This document shows positions 27,133 to 35,910 of a stretch of DNA of 64,000 nucleotides, one piece after another. Below the pieces are notes generated by a model that had not been told where the DNA came from, ran no database searches, and saw nothing but the letters and a program-made list of their open reading frames with translations. Source of the DNA: RYN-230 sp963717125. GTDB taxonomy: Bacteria; Actinomycetota; Actinomycetes; Streptosporangiales; Streptosporangiaceae. Every line of letters starts with the position of its first letter. Within the stretch, counting starts at the first letter, position 1. The stretch covers positions 248,001 to 312,000 of the forward strand of contig CAVQVG010000017.1 of assembly GCA_963717125.1 (NCBI GenBank), written 5' to 3'. Position numbers and translations under genes: made by a program.

Positions 27133-29171
27133 TGGCGAAGCAGGCCGTGGCCTCCTACCGTAGACGTGGGGCGCACGCGGCTGCCCGCAAGCCCGTCGCG
27201 CCCGTCGTCTCAGTCAAGCGTGATCCGCAGCCTGCCGTCGGCGGACACGCACCGCGCAGCGACGGCGCCGGGGGAGTAGTGAGCGGCCTGCGCTCGAGGT
27301 CGCGGCAGCTGAAGCTGGGGGCTGCCGGGCTGGTGGTTGCCCTCCTGGTGGCCGGCGTCGCCACCGGCATCGTCAGCGGGGAGCCGTCCGCCGAGCCGGC
27401 CGCGCAGAACTTCCTGCTGGCCTGGGCGCAGGGCCAGTACAAGGAGGCGGCCGCGCTGACCACCGGGCCGCCCGGCCCGGTGACCACCGCGTTGCGCACC
27501 GCCTACGAGCAACTGGGCGCGGCCGCCTACTACCTGTCGATGGGCCAGATCAGCCAGCATTCCGGGGTCGCGACGGCCTATTTCCACGCCTCCGTGGACC
27601 TGGGCCAGGACGGGGCGGCCTGGGACTATGAGGGCCACTTCACGCTGCGCAAGGTCGCCGGATCCTGGAAGGTGGTGTGGAGCCCGGCCGTCATCAACCC
27701 CGGCCTGCGCCCGGGCATGCGGATGGCCGTGGTGACCCGGATGCCGAACCGGGCGCGGGTGCTCGATGCGGGCGGCGGCTCGCTGATCCGGCCGTCCGCG
27801 GCGTGGATCGCCCAGGTGCGGCCGGGCCAGCTGAGCAACCCGGAGGCCACCGCCACCGCGTTCGCCGATGTCACCGGGCTGGACGAGGAGCAGGTGCTCA
27901 GCGTGATCCGCGCGGCGCCGCAGTCGGCGCCGCTGCCCCTGCTGACCCTGGAGCCGTCCGCCTTCCACAAGCTGCGCCGCAAGCTCGACCGGGTGCCCGG
28001 GCTGACCCTGCGCCGGGTGTCCCGCCGCCTGTTCAGCAGCGTGGCCAGCGACGTGACCGGAACGGTCGGTACCGAGATCGCCCCGGCCCTCCAGGAGCAG
28101 GGCATCGCCTACCGGCCGGGCACCACGGTGGGCCTGTCCGGGCTGCAGCAGGTCTACCAGCGGATGCTGGCCGGCACGGCGCAGACCGAGGTGGTGGCCG
28201 AGAACGCCGCTGGCCAGCAGGTCGTGCTGCGGAAGTGGGACGGGCAGCCCGGCACCCCGGTGCGCACCACCATCGACGGCGGCGTGCAGACGGCCGCGGA
28301 CCGGGCGCTGGCTGGCCAGCCGTCCGCCGCCGCCATCATCGCGGTGCAGGCGTCCAACGGGCACGTCCTGGCGGTGGCCGACCGGAACGCGGCCGGGGCG
28401 CCGAAGATCGACCCGCTGAACGGCCAGTACCAGCCCGGGAACGCGTTCACCATCGTGTCCACCGCCGCGCTGCTGTCCGGTGGCCGGCTGTCGCTGGACA
28501 CGCCGATCCCGTGCCGGGCCAGCACCAGCGTGGGTGGCCGGACGTTCAGCAACGTGCCCGCCGCGCCCCGGCTCGGCGCGGCGCCGCCGTTCAGCAGCGA
28601 CTTCGAGCAGTCGTGCGGGACCGCGTTCACCCAACTGTCGCTCGGGCTGACCGGATCGAGGCTGGCCACCAGCGCCTCGAACTTCGGGCTCGGCCTGGAC
28701 TGGCGGCTGCCGCTCAGCGCGTTCACCGGATCGTTCCGGGCCGCGGCGACCCAGGCCGGCCTGGCCGCGAACACGGTCGGCCAGCAGGGTGTCGAGGTCA
28801 GCCCGCTGGACATGGCGCTGGTGGCGGCCGGGGTGGACGCGGGCACCTGGCACCCCCCGGTGCTGGTCACCTCGCCGCCCGACCCCGGGCTGAGCCCGCG
28901 TGCGGTGGCCGGCGCGCAGACCGTCGGGGCGCTGCGCCAGCTGATGCGGGCCGTGGTGACCAACGGCGCCGCCCGGTCCGCCAACCTGCGCGGGGCCCCG
29001 GTGTCCGGCCAGGTCGGCACGGCGCAGGTCACCCCGGGCGCCAAGTGGTGGGCGCACTGGTTCGTCGGGTACCGGGACGGCGTGGCGTTCGCCGTGCTCC
29101 AGCTGACCAAGAGCTCAGCTGGCTCGGCGGTCCCGCTGGGCCGGTCGTTCCTGGCTGGTTTGGGCGGTTAA
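27132..29171 (+). CDS. Penicillin-binding-protein-like protein lacking all three catalytic motifs
   Basis: A 679-residue protein with a basic cytoplasmic N-terminus, a membrane anchor (about 58-80), an NTF2-like MecA_N domain (about 85-200), a dimerisation domain and a C-terminal transpeptidase-like domain (about 375-675). The class B PBP motifs are degenerate. SxxK is N437-A-F-T440 (PGNAFTI where PGSTFKI is expected). SxN is S494-C-G496. KTG is Q627-V-G629 (GQVGTAQV). It should not acylate substrate or beta-lactam. It overlaps smpB by one base (TGATG), so it belongs to the ftsEX-smpB unit. A structural or regulatory cell-wall role is inferred. Confidence 0.85.
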   Translation: MAKQAVASYRRRGAHAAARKPVAPVVSVKRDPQPAVGGHAPRSDGAGGVVSGLRSRSRQLKLGAAGLVVALLVAGVATGIVSGEPSAEPAAQNFLLAWAQGQYKEAAALTTGPPGPVTTALRTAYEQLGAAAYYLSMGQISQHSGVATAYFHASVDLGQDGAAWDYEGHFTLRKVAGSWKVVWSPAVINPGLRPGMRMAVVTRMPNRARVLDAGGGSLIRPSAAWIAQVRPGQLSNPEATATAFADVTGLDEEQVLSVIRAAPQSAPLPLLTLEPSAFHKLRRKLDRVPGLTLRRVSRRLFSSVASDVTGTVGTEIAPALQEQGIAYRPGTTVGLSGLQQVYQRMLAGTAQTEVVAENAAGQQVVLRKWDGQPGTPVRTTIDGGVQTAADRALAGQPSAAAIIAVQASNGHVLAVADRNAAGAPKIDPLNGQYQPGNAFTIVSTAALLSGGRLSLDTPIPCRASTSVGGRTFSNVPAAPRLGAAPPFSSDFEQSCGTAFTQLSLGLTGSRLATSASNFGLGLDWRLPLSAFTGSFRAAATQAGLAANTVGQQGVEVSPLDMALVAAGVDAGTWHPPVLVTSPPDPGLSPRAVAGAQTVGALRQLMRAVVTNGAARSANLRGAPVSGQVGTAQVTPGAKWWAHWFVGYRDGVAFAVLQLTKSSAGSAVPLGRSFLAGLGG

Positions 29172-29613
29172 GCCCAGCCCGCCGATTCCGTAGCGTGAAC
29201 CTGACCGAGTTTTTTGTGACTCTGAGCAACCAAGTGGTCATCCTCTGGCGTCTTACCTAATGACTGGGAGCCGCTTGGGGGGTTGCGCCCCAGTCGCCGT
29301 GATGGGAACCGGACCTCATCTCGGGGGAGGTCCGGGCGTAAGACCGGCCCCGACCCTGCCGGTCGGCCCCCGTGGGCGCACTTCGGCCACCGCCAGCGCC
29401 CACGGGGGTATCTCATCACCACGTGGGATGCCCGATGGGGCCCGCTCTGCGGGCTGCCCATCGGGCATCTTGTGTTGCCCGGAGACGGCCCGGGACGGAA
29501 TTCAGGTTGGCCCTCAGGCGTTGACTCCAGTACGGTCGTGAGTCACCGTGCAGTTTGACAACTCAACATGAGTTACCCACACGTGGTCGCGCTGTAGCGC
29601 GATCACAACAGCA
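29172..29613. other. Non-coding, hairpin-rich region upstream of ssrA
   Basis: No convincing gene is present. Two strong inverted repeats stand out: 29367-29379/29396-29408 (CCCCCGTGGGCGC and complement) and 29428-29439/29457-29468 (ATGCCCGATGGG and complement, with an inner CCCGC-TCT-GCGGG stem). The second is followed by TTGTGTTG and may terminate the upstream operon. The ssrA promoter must lie between about 29510 and 29613. I see no match to a riboswitch I can name. Confidence 0.5.
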
Positions 29614-29986
29614 GGGGGTGACAGGCTTCGACTTCAGTGGTTGAGCCAGGGGAAGCGAGCCGAGGACGGCGGACATAACCTCGTTAATACTGTGACCGCA
29701 CATTTATAAGTGCCAATGTTAAGCGCACTCACCTCGCCCTCGCGGCCTAAATAACCGCGAGTTAGGGGTTGTCAGCCCGGGAACGCCTCCGGCCCGGTGT
29801 CTGGCATCAGCTAGGAGGATCAACCGATCGGCCCGGTCGCGGGGCTGAGCGGGACATCAAACAGCGACTGAGCCCGTCGGCGGCCCGCCTGCAGGACCGC
29901 CGGGGCTGAGAAAAGCGACGCAGGCTGCGCTCGGAGAAGCCCTGGTGATGTACTGAAGGACGCGGGTTCGATTCCCGCCACCTCCA
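29614..29986 (+). ncRNA. ssrA: Transfer-messenger RNA (tmRNA)
   Basis: The 5' end GGGGGTG (29614-29620) pairs with CACCTCC (29979-29985) to form the acceptor stem, followed by the discriminator A. CCA is not encoded. GGCTTCGACTTC and the T-arm GGTTCGATTCCCG are diagnostic. The tag reading frame resumes at GCC 29712 and encodes ANVKRTHLALAA, then TAA at 29748-29750. The LALAA end is the usual degradation signal. GC-rich pseudoknot sequence follows the tag. It works with SmpB encoded upstream. Confidence 0.96.
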
Positions 29987-29991
29987 CGACC

Positions 29992-30037
29992 GGCCCATGG
30001 CGCCCGGCGACCTCCCGTCGCCCGGCGGCCATGGGCC
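29992..30037 (+). terminator. ssrA terminator hairpin
   Basis: GGCCCATGG (29992-30000) pairs with CCATGGGCC (30029-30037), extended inward by CGCCCGGCGAC/GTCGCCCGGCG with small mismatches, then GCACTGTTTCCC. It starts 5 bases after the mature tmRNA end. Confidence 0.65.
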
Positions 30038-30051
30038 GCACTGTTTCCCGG

Positions 30052-30375
30052 TCAGGGCGGCTGGGCGGGGGCTAGGCCGGCTAGGCGGCACTGGGGGCGG
30101 GTCAGCCGGGACAGGGGATCGTTGTGGCTGAACGCGCTCTTGCACAGCGCGCGGGCCCTGGCGCCGCAGGTGTGGCTGAACGCGCCGCCGGTGGAACTGA
30201 CGACGTTCAGGTTGACGCAGCCGTTCCGCGACGGGCCGTAGCTGCTCCGGCCGACCACGGACCAGACGCCCACGCCGGCCAGCACCGCCACCAGGACGAC
30301 GCCGATCATGCCCAGAACCCACTTGCCGCGCGGGCTGAGCGACTCGCCGAAGTGACCGGGGTTGCGGCCTGCCAT
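30052..30375 (-). CDS. Small single-pass membrane protein, function unknown
   Basis: A 107-residue protein beginning MAGRNPGHFGESLSPRGKW, with one membrane helix (about 20-42, VLGMIGVVLVAVLAGVGVWSVV) and an exported domain containing three cysteines (CVNLNVV, HTCGAR, CKSAF) that may form disulphides. The fourth cysteine is in PQCRLAGL. The sequence has a natural amino-acid composition, unlike GC-shadow frames, so it is accepted as real. No family is recognised. Confidence 0.65.
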   Translation of the reverse strand: MAGRNPGHFGESLSPRGKWVLGMIGVVLVAVLAGVGVWSVVGRSSYGPSRNGCVNLNVVSSTGGAFSHTCGARARALCKSAFSHNDPLSRLTRPQCRLAGLAPAQPP

Positions 30376-30523
30376 GGTTAGCGAGCATAAGGCAAACGCC
30401 AGGTAAAGGCCGCCCGGCCGGTGCCCGGGCGGCCCGATGGGGGAGTATGTCCCTGAGCAACGGGCCCACCGTCTAGGGAGGCGAACGTGGTCATGCCGGG
30501 CAGTTCGCCGCGAGAGACGACGG

Positions 30524-31150
30524 ATGACTGAGCCGGGATCGACCGGACCAGAGGGAGCCGACGCCCCGCTGCCGGCCAGCCGGGCGCCCGCCGGCTCGAA
30601 GCGGGACGGGAGGAGGCCGGAAGCCAGCCGGAACGTTTCGGGCGGCGGCCGGTTGCAGCGCGGTTTCGAGCAGGGGCTGGCGCTGGCCCAGTTGACGGTG
30701 CTGCTCCCGGTCGTGGTCCTGCTGCTGTCCGCGATTGGCGCATTCGTCTACGGCACCGTGGTCGTGGTCCACTTCGTGCTGGACATCGTCAGCGAGCCGT
30801 TCGCCGTGCACAACCTGCGGCTGTTCCTCACCGAGATCGACCTGTACCTGATCGGCGCCACGCTCATGATCGCCGCGTTCGGCTTCTACGAGCTGTTCGT
30901 GGCCAAGGTGGGCGAGGCGGGCGGGCGACGGCCGCTGTCGCTGCCAGCCTGGCTGGAGATGAGCGACCTGGACGACCTCAAGGCGCGGGTCATCTCCATG
31001 ATCATCCTGGTCACCGCGGTGAGCTTCACCGACGTCGTGCTGGAGTTCGGCCACGCACTCGACGTGCTGTACCTGGGCGCGGGCGTGGCCATCTTCATCG
31101 GGGCGCTCACCGTCTACCTGCGGTTCGGCTCGAGCCACAACCGCGACTGA
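30524..31150 (+). CDS. YqhA/UPF0114-family membrane protein
   Basis: A 208-residue integral membrane protein. After a disordered N-terminus (about 1-45) it has about four helices. The pattern EIDLYLIGATLMIAAFGFYELFV and the following DLKARVISMIILVTAVSF are hallmarks of the UPF0114 (YqhA) family, of unknown but membrane-bound function. ATG 30524 is the first plausible start, with GAGAG upstream. Confidence 0.82.
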   Translation: MTEPGSTGPEGADAPLPASRAPAGSKRDGRRPEASRNVSGGGRLQRGFEQGLALAQLTVLLPVVVLLLSAIGAFVYGTVVVVHFVLDIVSEPFAVHNLRLFLTEIDLYLIGATLMIAAFGFYELFVAKVGEAGGRRPLSLPAWLEMSDLDDLKARVISMIILVTAVSFTDVVLEFGHALDVLYLGAGVAIFIGALTVYLRFGSSHNRD

Positions 31151-31165
31151 ACCACACCGCTGGCG

Positions 31166-31594
31166 TTAGAACCGCCGCGCGAACCGGCGCAGCGACGCGG
31201 CCAGGGCCCGCTCGGCCAGCGGCCGGACCACGCGAGCCACCAGGCCGCCCAGCCCGGCCGGCAGCGGCAGCCGGAGCTGCTCGGTCCACCGGAACTCGGA
31301 CTCCGCGCCGTCCGCCCGCACCTCGAAGATTCCTACCCCGCGGACCAGCCGGCCGGTGTGCTCGACCACGCACCGGCGCGGCGGATCCCATTCCGTAATC
31401 ACCATCGTGTCGGTGAAGCCGACCGGGCCCACCCCGGTCCAGCCGGTCACCGCGGCGCCCACGCCCTGGCCGCCGTGCACCCGGGTGGCCCAGATCCATT
31501 CGCGCTGCCGGGACCAGTCGGTGACGGCCCGCCACACCCGCTCGGCGTCGGCCCGCACCCGGACCTGGGCGGTGACGTCCAGCGGGCTGCTCAC
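31166..31594 (-). CDS. SRPBCC-family protein (polyketide cyclase/START-like)
   Basis: A 142-residue START-like lipid/ligand-binding fold protein with the usual VRVRADAERVWRAVTDW start, WTGVGPVGFTDTM middle and a long C-terminal amphipathic helix (RPLAERALAASLRRFA). No catalytic residues can be assigned. GTG 31594 is preferred to the upstream TTG because -10-like TAGGTT lies 7 bases before it. The ligand is unknown. Confidence 0.82.
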   Translation of the reverse strand: MSSPLDVTAQVRVRADAERVWRAVTDWSRQREWIWATRVHGGQGVGAAVTGWTGVGPVGFTDTMVITEWDPPRRCVVEHTGRLVRGVGIFEVRADGAESEFRWTEQLRLPLPAGLGGLVARVVRPLAERALAASLRRFARRF

Positions 31595-31625
31595 GCGGAC
31601 CAACCTAGCGAACCGCCGTAGCTGG

Positions 31626-32180
31626 TCACTGCGGGTGGCAGCCGACCGCGGCCGCGTACTTGCCGAACGGCAGCCGGTACTGCGCCGCGGCGCCCGGGTT
31701 GCTCAGCGTGATGTCGAACACCCAGCGGTGATCCAGGTAGTACCAGGTGTCCACCGACGGCGAGCCCTCGACCACGTAGCGGACCAGCCACCGGCCGTCC
31801 GCGCCCCGGGCTGCGCTCTCCACCCGGACCGGGGCGCCGCTGGGCGCGGTCGGGCACTCGATGTGACGCCGGATGTACTCGGCCCGGGAGATGATCGCCT
31901 GGCTGCGGGCGTCCCAGCGGTCATAGGCCGCGCCGTACCGGCCGCTGTCATAGTCCGTGTTGAACACCTGGGCGATGCGCAGCAGCGCGGCCACGGTCCG
32001 CGGGTCAGGCGGCCAGGTCCTGGTCGCGGCGGGCGTGGCGGCCGCGCGACTGGCCGGCGCCGTGCGGCCTGCGGTAGCCGCTGGGCGCGCCGGCGCCGAG
32101 CAGCCGGCCAGCGCCAGGCAGCCCGCCAGTGCCAAGCCGCCGGGCAGCGTCAGGTGGCCAGCCAGCCCGCGTGTGCCCAT
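31626..32180 (-). CDS. Putative secreted lipoprotein
   Basis: A 184-residue protein with a lipoprotein signal peptide whose lipobox is LALAGC (about residues 22-27), followed by an Ala/Pro/Thr-rich linker and a folded domain rich in aromatic residues (WYYLDHRWVFDI). ATG 32180 was chosen because GGAGG lies 9 bases upstream on the minus strand; the longer frame adds ten residues without one. No family is recognised. Confidence 0.7.
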   Translation of the reverse strand: MGTRGLAGHLTLPGGLALAGCLALAGCSAPARPAATAGRTAPASRAAATPAATRTWPPDPRTVAALLRIAQVFNTDYDSGRYGAAYDRWDARSQAIISRAEYIRRHIECPTAPSGAPVRVESAARGADGRWLVRYVVEGSPSVDTWYYLDHRWVFDITLSNPGAAAQYRLPFGKYAAAVGCHPQ

Positions 32181-32360
32181 CGCGTCACCTCCAGGTCCGG
32201 CGATCACCATACTGGCCGGGCGGCCGGACGGTTTGCGGCGGGCGGCTCGTGGCGCGCCGGCTCGTGGTGGCCGGGCTCACCGTCACCCGGCCCGCATCGT
32301 CGCCCGCCGTTCCGTGGCCGAGATCCTGCAGGCTGAAACGCCCTGACCGGTTGGCCGCGC

Positions 32361-32408
32361 TGGACACGCCGGCACTGGCTGCCTATCCTTGACTGTATGG
32401 TCAGTCAA
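32361..32408 (+). promoter_or_regulatory. Promoter and TetR-type operator of the Rieske oxygenase gene (site A)
   Basis: TGGACA (32361-32366) and TATCCT (32384-32389) are 17 bp apart and 7 bases before the ATG, implying a leaderless mRNA. The palindrome TTGACTGTATGGTCAGTCAA (32389-32408) spans the transcription start and the first codons, and matches site C at 17 of 20 positions. A bound repressor would block initiation. Confidence 0.65.
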
Positions 32409-33668
32409 GATCTTCGTACGACCGCGCCCGCAACCGCGTCCCCGAGCACGCCCCCGGCTAGGCCGACCGGATACCCGCCTGCTCCGCTGGACCTGGCCGG
32501 GGTCCGGGAGGCGCTCCGCCCGTTCGGCCAGAGCCGGATGCTGCCCCGCGCCGCGTACGTGGACGAGGACGTGTTCGCCTGGGAGCAGCGGCACTTCTTC
32601 GGCGGCGGCTGGATGTGCGTGGGGCGCGGCGCGCAGACGCCGGAGCCCGGCGACATGCGTGCCGAGCAGGTCGGGCCGGGTGGTGTGCTGATCGTCCGCG
32701 GGGACGACGGGGTGCTCCGCGGGTTCGCGAACTTCTGCCGGCACCGCGGCCACGAGCTGCTGCCCTGCGGTTCGGCCAGCCAGCAGAAAGTGATCATCTG
32801 CCCGTATCACTCGTGGACCTACGGGCTGGCCGGGAACCTGCGCGCGGCGGCCGGCTTCAAGAACAGGCCGGGCTTCGACGCCAGCCGATGGGGGCTGGTC
32901 GAGCTACCGGTGCAGGAATGGCAGGGGCTGGTGTTCGTGGACGGCTCAGGCCAGGCCGGACCGCTGGCCGAGACCGTCGGCACGCTGGACGAGCTGATCG
33001 CCGGGTACGAGGTGGAGCGGCTGGTGGTCCGCGGCCAGCACGACTACGAGGTCGCGGCCAACTGGAAGGTGCTCACCGAGAACTACCACGAGTGCTACCA
33101 CTGCCCGCAGATCCACCCGGAACTGTGCAAGGTCAGCCCGCCGAAGAGCGGTGAGAACTACGCCGCCCCCGGCAGCTGGGTCGGCGGCTGGATGGACCTG
33201 CGCGACGGGATGGCCACGATGTCGCTCGACGGCACCAGCCGGGGAGTGGCGTTGCGTAACTTGGACGCGAAGGGGCTGCGCACGGTCATCTATGTGAATG
33301 TCTGGCCGAACGTGCTGCTCAGCCTGCACCCGGACTACGTGATGACGCACCGGCTGACCCCGCTGGCCGCGGGCCGCACCCGGATCGAGTGCACCTGGGC
33401 GTTCGCCCCGGAGGCGGCGGAGGCGGCGGACTTCGACCCGAGCTACGCGGTGGACTTCTGGGACATCACCAACCAGCAGGACTGGCACGCCTGCGAGTCG
33501 GTGCAGCGCGGGCTGTCCTCGCCGCACGCCATCCCCGGGCCGCTGTCCGCCGAGGAGGACGCCGTCTACCAGTTCGTCACCATGGTCGCCCGCGGTTACC
33601 TGGGCGAGCGGGCCTGGAACCCCGGCAGCGCGGGGGAGTACCAGCCTCAGGCCGGCGCGTCCCGGTAG
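32397..33668 (+). CDS. Rieske-type oxygenase, alpha subunit (betaine/carnitine-monooxygenase-like)
   Basis: A 423-residue ring-hydroxylating-type oxygenase. The Rieske [2Fe-2S] site is CRHRGHE...CPYHSWTYG (about 112-140), and the mononuclear iron site is ENYHECYHC...HPEL (about 229-243) with a late Asp in NQQDW. This spacing resembles the glycine-betaine, carnitine and choline monooxygenases more than aromatic dioxygenases, so oxidative demethylation or cleavage of a quaternary amine is the best guess. A reductase partner is not adjacent. It carries the same operator as the amine-metabolism genes at 40-62 kb. Confidence 0.88.
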   Translation: MVSQDLRTTAPATASPSTPPARPTGYPPAPLDLAGVREALRPFGQSRMLPRAAYVDEDVFAWEQRHFFGGGWMCVGRGAQTPEPGDMRAEQVGPGGVLIVRGDDGVLRGFANFCRHRGHELLPCGSASQQKVIICPYHSWTYGLAGNLRAAAGFKNRPGFDASRWGLVELPVQEWQGLVFVDGSGQAGPLAETVGTLDELIAGYEVERLVVRGQHDYEVAANWKVLTENYHECYHCPQIHPELCKVSPPKSGENYAAPGSWVGGWMDLRDGMATMSLDGTSRGVALRNLDAKGLRTVIYVNVWPNVLLSLHPDYVMTHRLTPLAAGRTRIECTWAFAPEAAEAADFDPSYAVDFWDITNQQDWHACESVQRGLSSPHAIPGPLSAEEDAVYQFVTMVARGYLGERAWNPGSAGEYQPQAGASR

Positions 33669-33685
33669 GCCCGGGCCCGCCGCGG

Positions 33686-35144
33686 TCAGTCGTGGCCGGG
33701 GATGCGGCGGGGCAGGGCCAGCACGAGCAGCAGCGCGAGCGCGACGATCCCGACGTTGGCCAGCAGGGCCAGCTCGGCGCTGTGGCTGAACGCCACGGCC
33801 ACCGCGTCCGGGCCGGGATGCACGTGCAGGCTGCCGAACAGGACGGTGCCGATCACCGCGATGCCCAGCGCGGTGCCGATCCGCTGCGCGGTGCCCAGGA
33901 TGCCGCTGGCCGTGCCTGCCTCCCGGCGGGACACCGTGGCCAGCACGAAATCCTGGTTCGGCGCGATCGTCATGCCGTTGCCCAGGCCGGCCACCAGCAG
34001 CGGGGCCACCAGGTACCAGCCGCTGGCCGCGGGCGAGGTGAGGTGCACCACCAGGGCGGTGCAGCCGAGGCCGATGATCACCAGCAGGCAGCCCGTGACC
34101 AGGACCATCCGGCCCAGCCGGGCGGACAGCTTGTCGCTGCCGGCCGCGGCGATCAGGCTGCCGACCGAGAACGGGGCGATCACCAGTCCGGTGATCAGCG
34201 CGGTGTGCCCGAGGCCCTCCTGCCACAGGATGGACAGGGTGAAGAACACGCTGGCGAAACCGGCGAAGTAGACCACGGCGAAGATCGCGCCGGCTGAGAA
34301 CGACATCTGCCGGAGCAGCCCCGGCTTGAGCAGGGCGTCGCCGCCGCGCCGGTCCTCGGCCACCTCCCAGAAGGCGAGCAGCACGAAGGCCGCCGCGCTG
34401 CCGGCCAGGCAGGCCCAGCACCAGGCCGGCCAGCCCACCTGCCGCCCCTCGACCAGCGGGATGAGCAACAGCAGCAGCGCGGCGGTGAACAGGCCGAGCC
34501 CGGCCGGGTCGAAGCCGCGCCGCGCGCGGGCCGGCGACCGGGGCAGCAGCCAGGCGGCCAGCGGCACGGTGACCGCCCCGATGAACAGGTTGACCAGGAA
34601 CACCCAGCGCCACCCCTGGTCCGCGCCGGCCCCCGCGATGATGAGGCCGCCGAGCAGCGGCCCGAGCGCGGTCGAGACCCCGATCGTGGCGCCCAGCATG
34701 CTGAACGCCTTCGACCGCGCCGGGCCGGTAAACGACAGCTGGATGGTTGCGGAGATGGCGGGATAGAACAGGCCGGCGCCGAAGCCCTGCACGATGCGGG
34801 CAGCGACGATCTCGGCCGGCCCCTGGGAGACGCCGCAGGCCACGCTGGCCAGGGTGAACACGGTCAGCCCTATGAGGAACATCCACTTGTGCCCGAACCG
34901 GTCGCCGGCCCGCCGCCTGCACCAGGGCGAGGCCGTAAGCCAGCGCGTACCCAGCCACGATCCACTCCAGGCTGGCCGACGAGGCGTGCAGGCCGGTCCG
35001 GATGGACGGCAGCGCGACGTTCACGATCGTGGTGTCGAGCAGCGCCATGAACGCGCCGACCAGCACGATCGCGACCGGCCGCCAGCCGTGTCCGGCGGTC
35101 GCGGCCGGAGTGGTGGCCCGGTCCGGGCCGGTGCTCGTGGTCAC
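33686..35144 (-). pseudogene. MFS drug exporter (DHA2 type), split by a frameshift
   Basis: The N-terminal part (VAIVLVGAFMALLDTTIVNVALPSI) reads from GTG 35144 to about 34910. The rest (33686-34882, 398 residues) is in another frame and opens with GDRFGHKWMFLIGLTVF, the standard A-motif loop. The joined product would be about 485 residues with 14 helices. One indel between about 34905 and 34921, in a GC-rich run, separates them. The GTG overlaps the stop of the upstream padR by 4 bp. This is the second PadR/MFS pair in the window with a broken exporter. Confidence 0.8.
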
Positions 35145-35770
35145 GTCTCCTCCTCGGGCGGGGCTGGGCGGCCAGGCTGGGCGGGGTGGCCGGGCTGGCC
35201 GAAGTGCGGGCCGCCCACTCCCTCGCGGAAGTCGGCGGCGATCTTGGGCATGCGCGCGATCAGCTCCTCGTGCCAGCGGATCTCTGCGGCCGCGCGCTCT
35301 AGCTGGTGCCGCAGGACCATCCGCTCCGCCTCGTTGAGGTAGATGTCGGCGGTCTCGGCCCGGTGCCGCATTGAGGACTCTGCCACCCGCAGCCCGGCCA
35401 GCCGGTTCTCGGCGATCAGGGCGAGCACTTCCTCGGGCAGGTCCCGGGACTGGGTGAGGGCCAGGTCGAACGGGTCGTTGTGGTGGTCGAACTCGCGCAG
35501 CGCCTGCTCGCGCAGCACGGTCAGGGCCCGACTGCCGTCCGGGGTGATCTCGTAGACGGTCCGCTCCGGCCGGTTCCCGACCCGTTCCGTGCGCACCTCG
35601 CGGACCAGGCCCTCGTTGGCCAGCCGTTTCAGCGCGCCATACAGCGATCCGACGTGGACGTCCGCCCACAGCTCGGTGTGGTCCGCCTGCGCCTGCTGGC
35701 GGATCTGATGACCATGCAGCGGCCCGCTCTGGGCGAGCGTGCCGAGGATGAACACCCGAATCGAAGACAC
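35141..35770 (-). CDS. PadR-family transcriptional regulator
   Basis: A 209-residue PadR protein: winged helix at about 3-85 (VFILGTLAQSGPLHGHQIRQ; VGSLYGALKRLANEGLV) and a C-terminal helical domain, ending in a Gly/Pro-rich tail. GTG 35770 was chosen over the longer frame because the PadR fold begins there and an operator-like inverted repeat lies immediately upstream. It is coupled (GTGA) to the MFS exporter gene, its probable target. Confidence 0.85.
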   Translation of the reverse strand: MSSIRVFILGTLAQSGPLHGHQIRQQAQADHTELWADVHVGSLYGALKRLANEGLVREVRTERVGNRPERTVYEITPDGSRALTVLREQALREFDHHNDPFDLALTQSRDLPEEVLALIAENRLAGLRVAESSMRHRAETADIYLNEAERMVLRHQLERAAAEIRWHEELIARMPKIAADFREGVGGPHFGQPGHPAQPGRPAPPEEET

Positions 35771-35796
35771 GCGATTAGTCTTACATGAGTAATCGC
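35771..35796. promoter_or_regulatory. Operator-like inverted repeat upstream of padR
   Basis: GCGATTA (35771-35777) and TAATCGC (35790-35796) are perfect 7-bp arms 12 bases apart, with a nested TTAC-ATGA-GTAA. It touches the PadR start codon, as expected for autoregulation. Confidence 0.5.
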
Positions 35797-35910
35797 ACGA
35801 AGGCAACTGTAGAAAGGTAACGGGTCATCGGACGGCAGCTACGCAGCGCAGCGGGGAACTACGATGAATTCGGGATAACCCGGAGGATTGCTCGCGGATG
35901 GGGGCCCGGA

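Noticed and set aside
29260..29541. 93-codon frame upstream of ssrA
   Set aside because: It runs through strong hairpins, has no ribosome site and random composition.
29940..29990. tRNA-like T-arm and acceptor end
   Set aside because: It is the 3' part of the tmRNA, not a separate tRNA.
29807..30469. 220-codon minus-strand frame across tmRNA
   Set aside because: It is antisense to the tmRNA and its terminator.
32946..35669. 907-codon minus-strand frame
   Set aside because: Only its segment from 35144 to about 34910 is real (the MFS N-terminus); the rest is antisense to the Rieske gene or out of frame with padR and the MFS gene.
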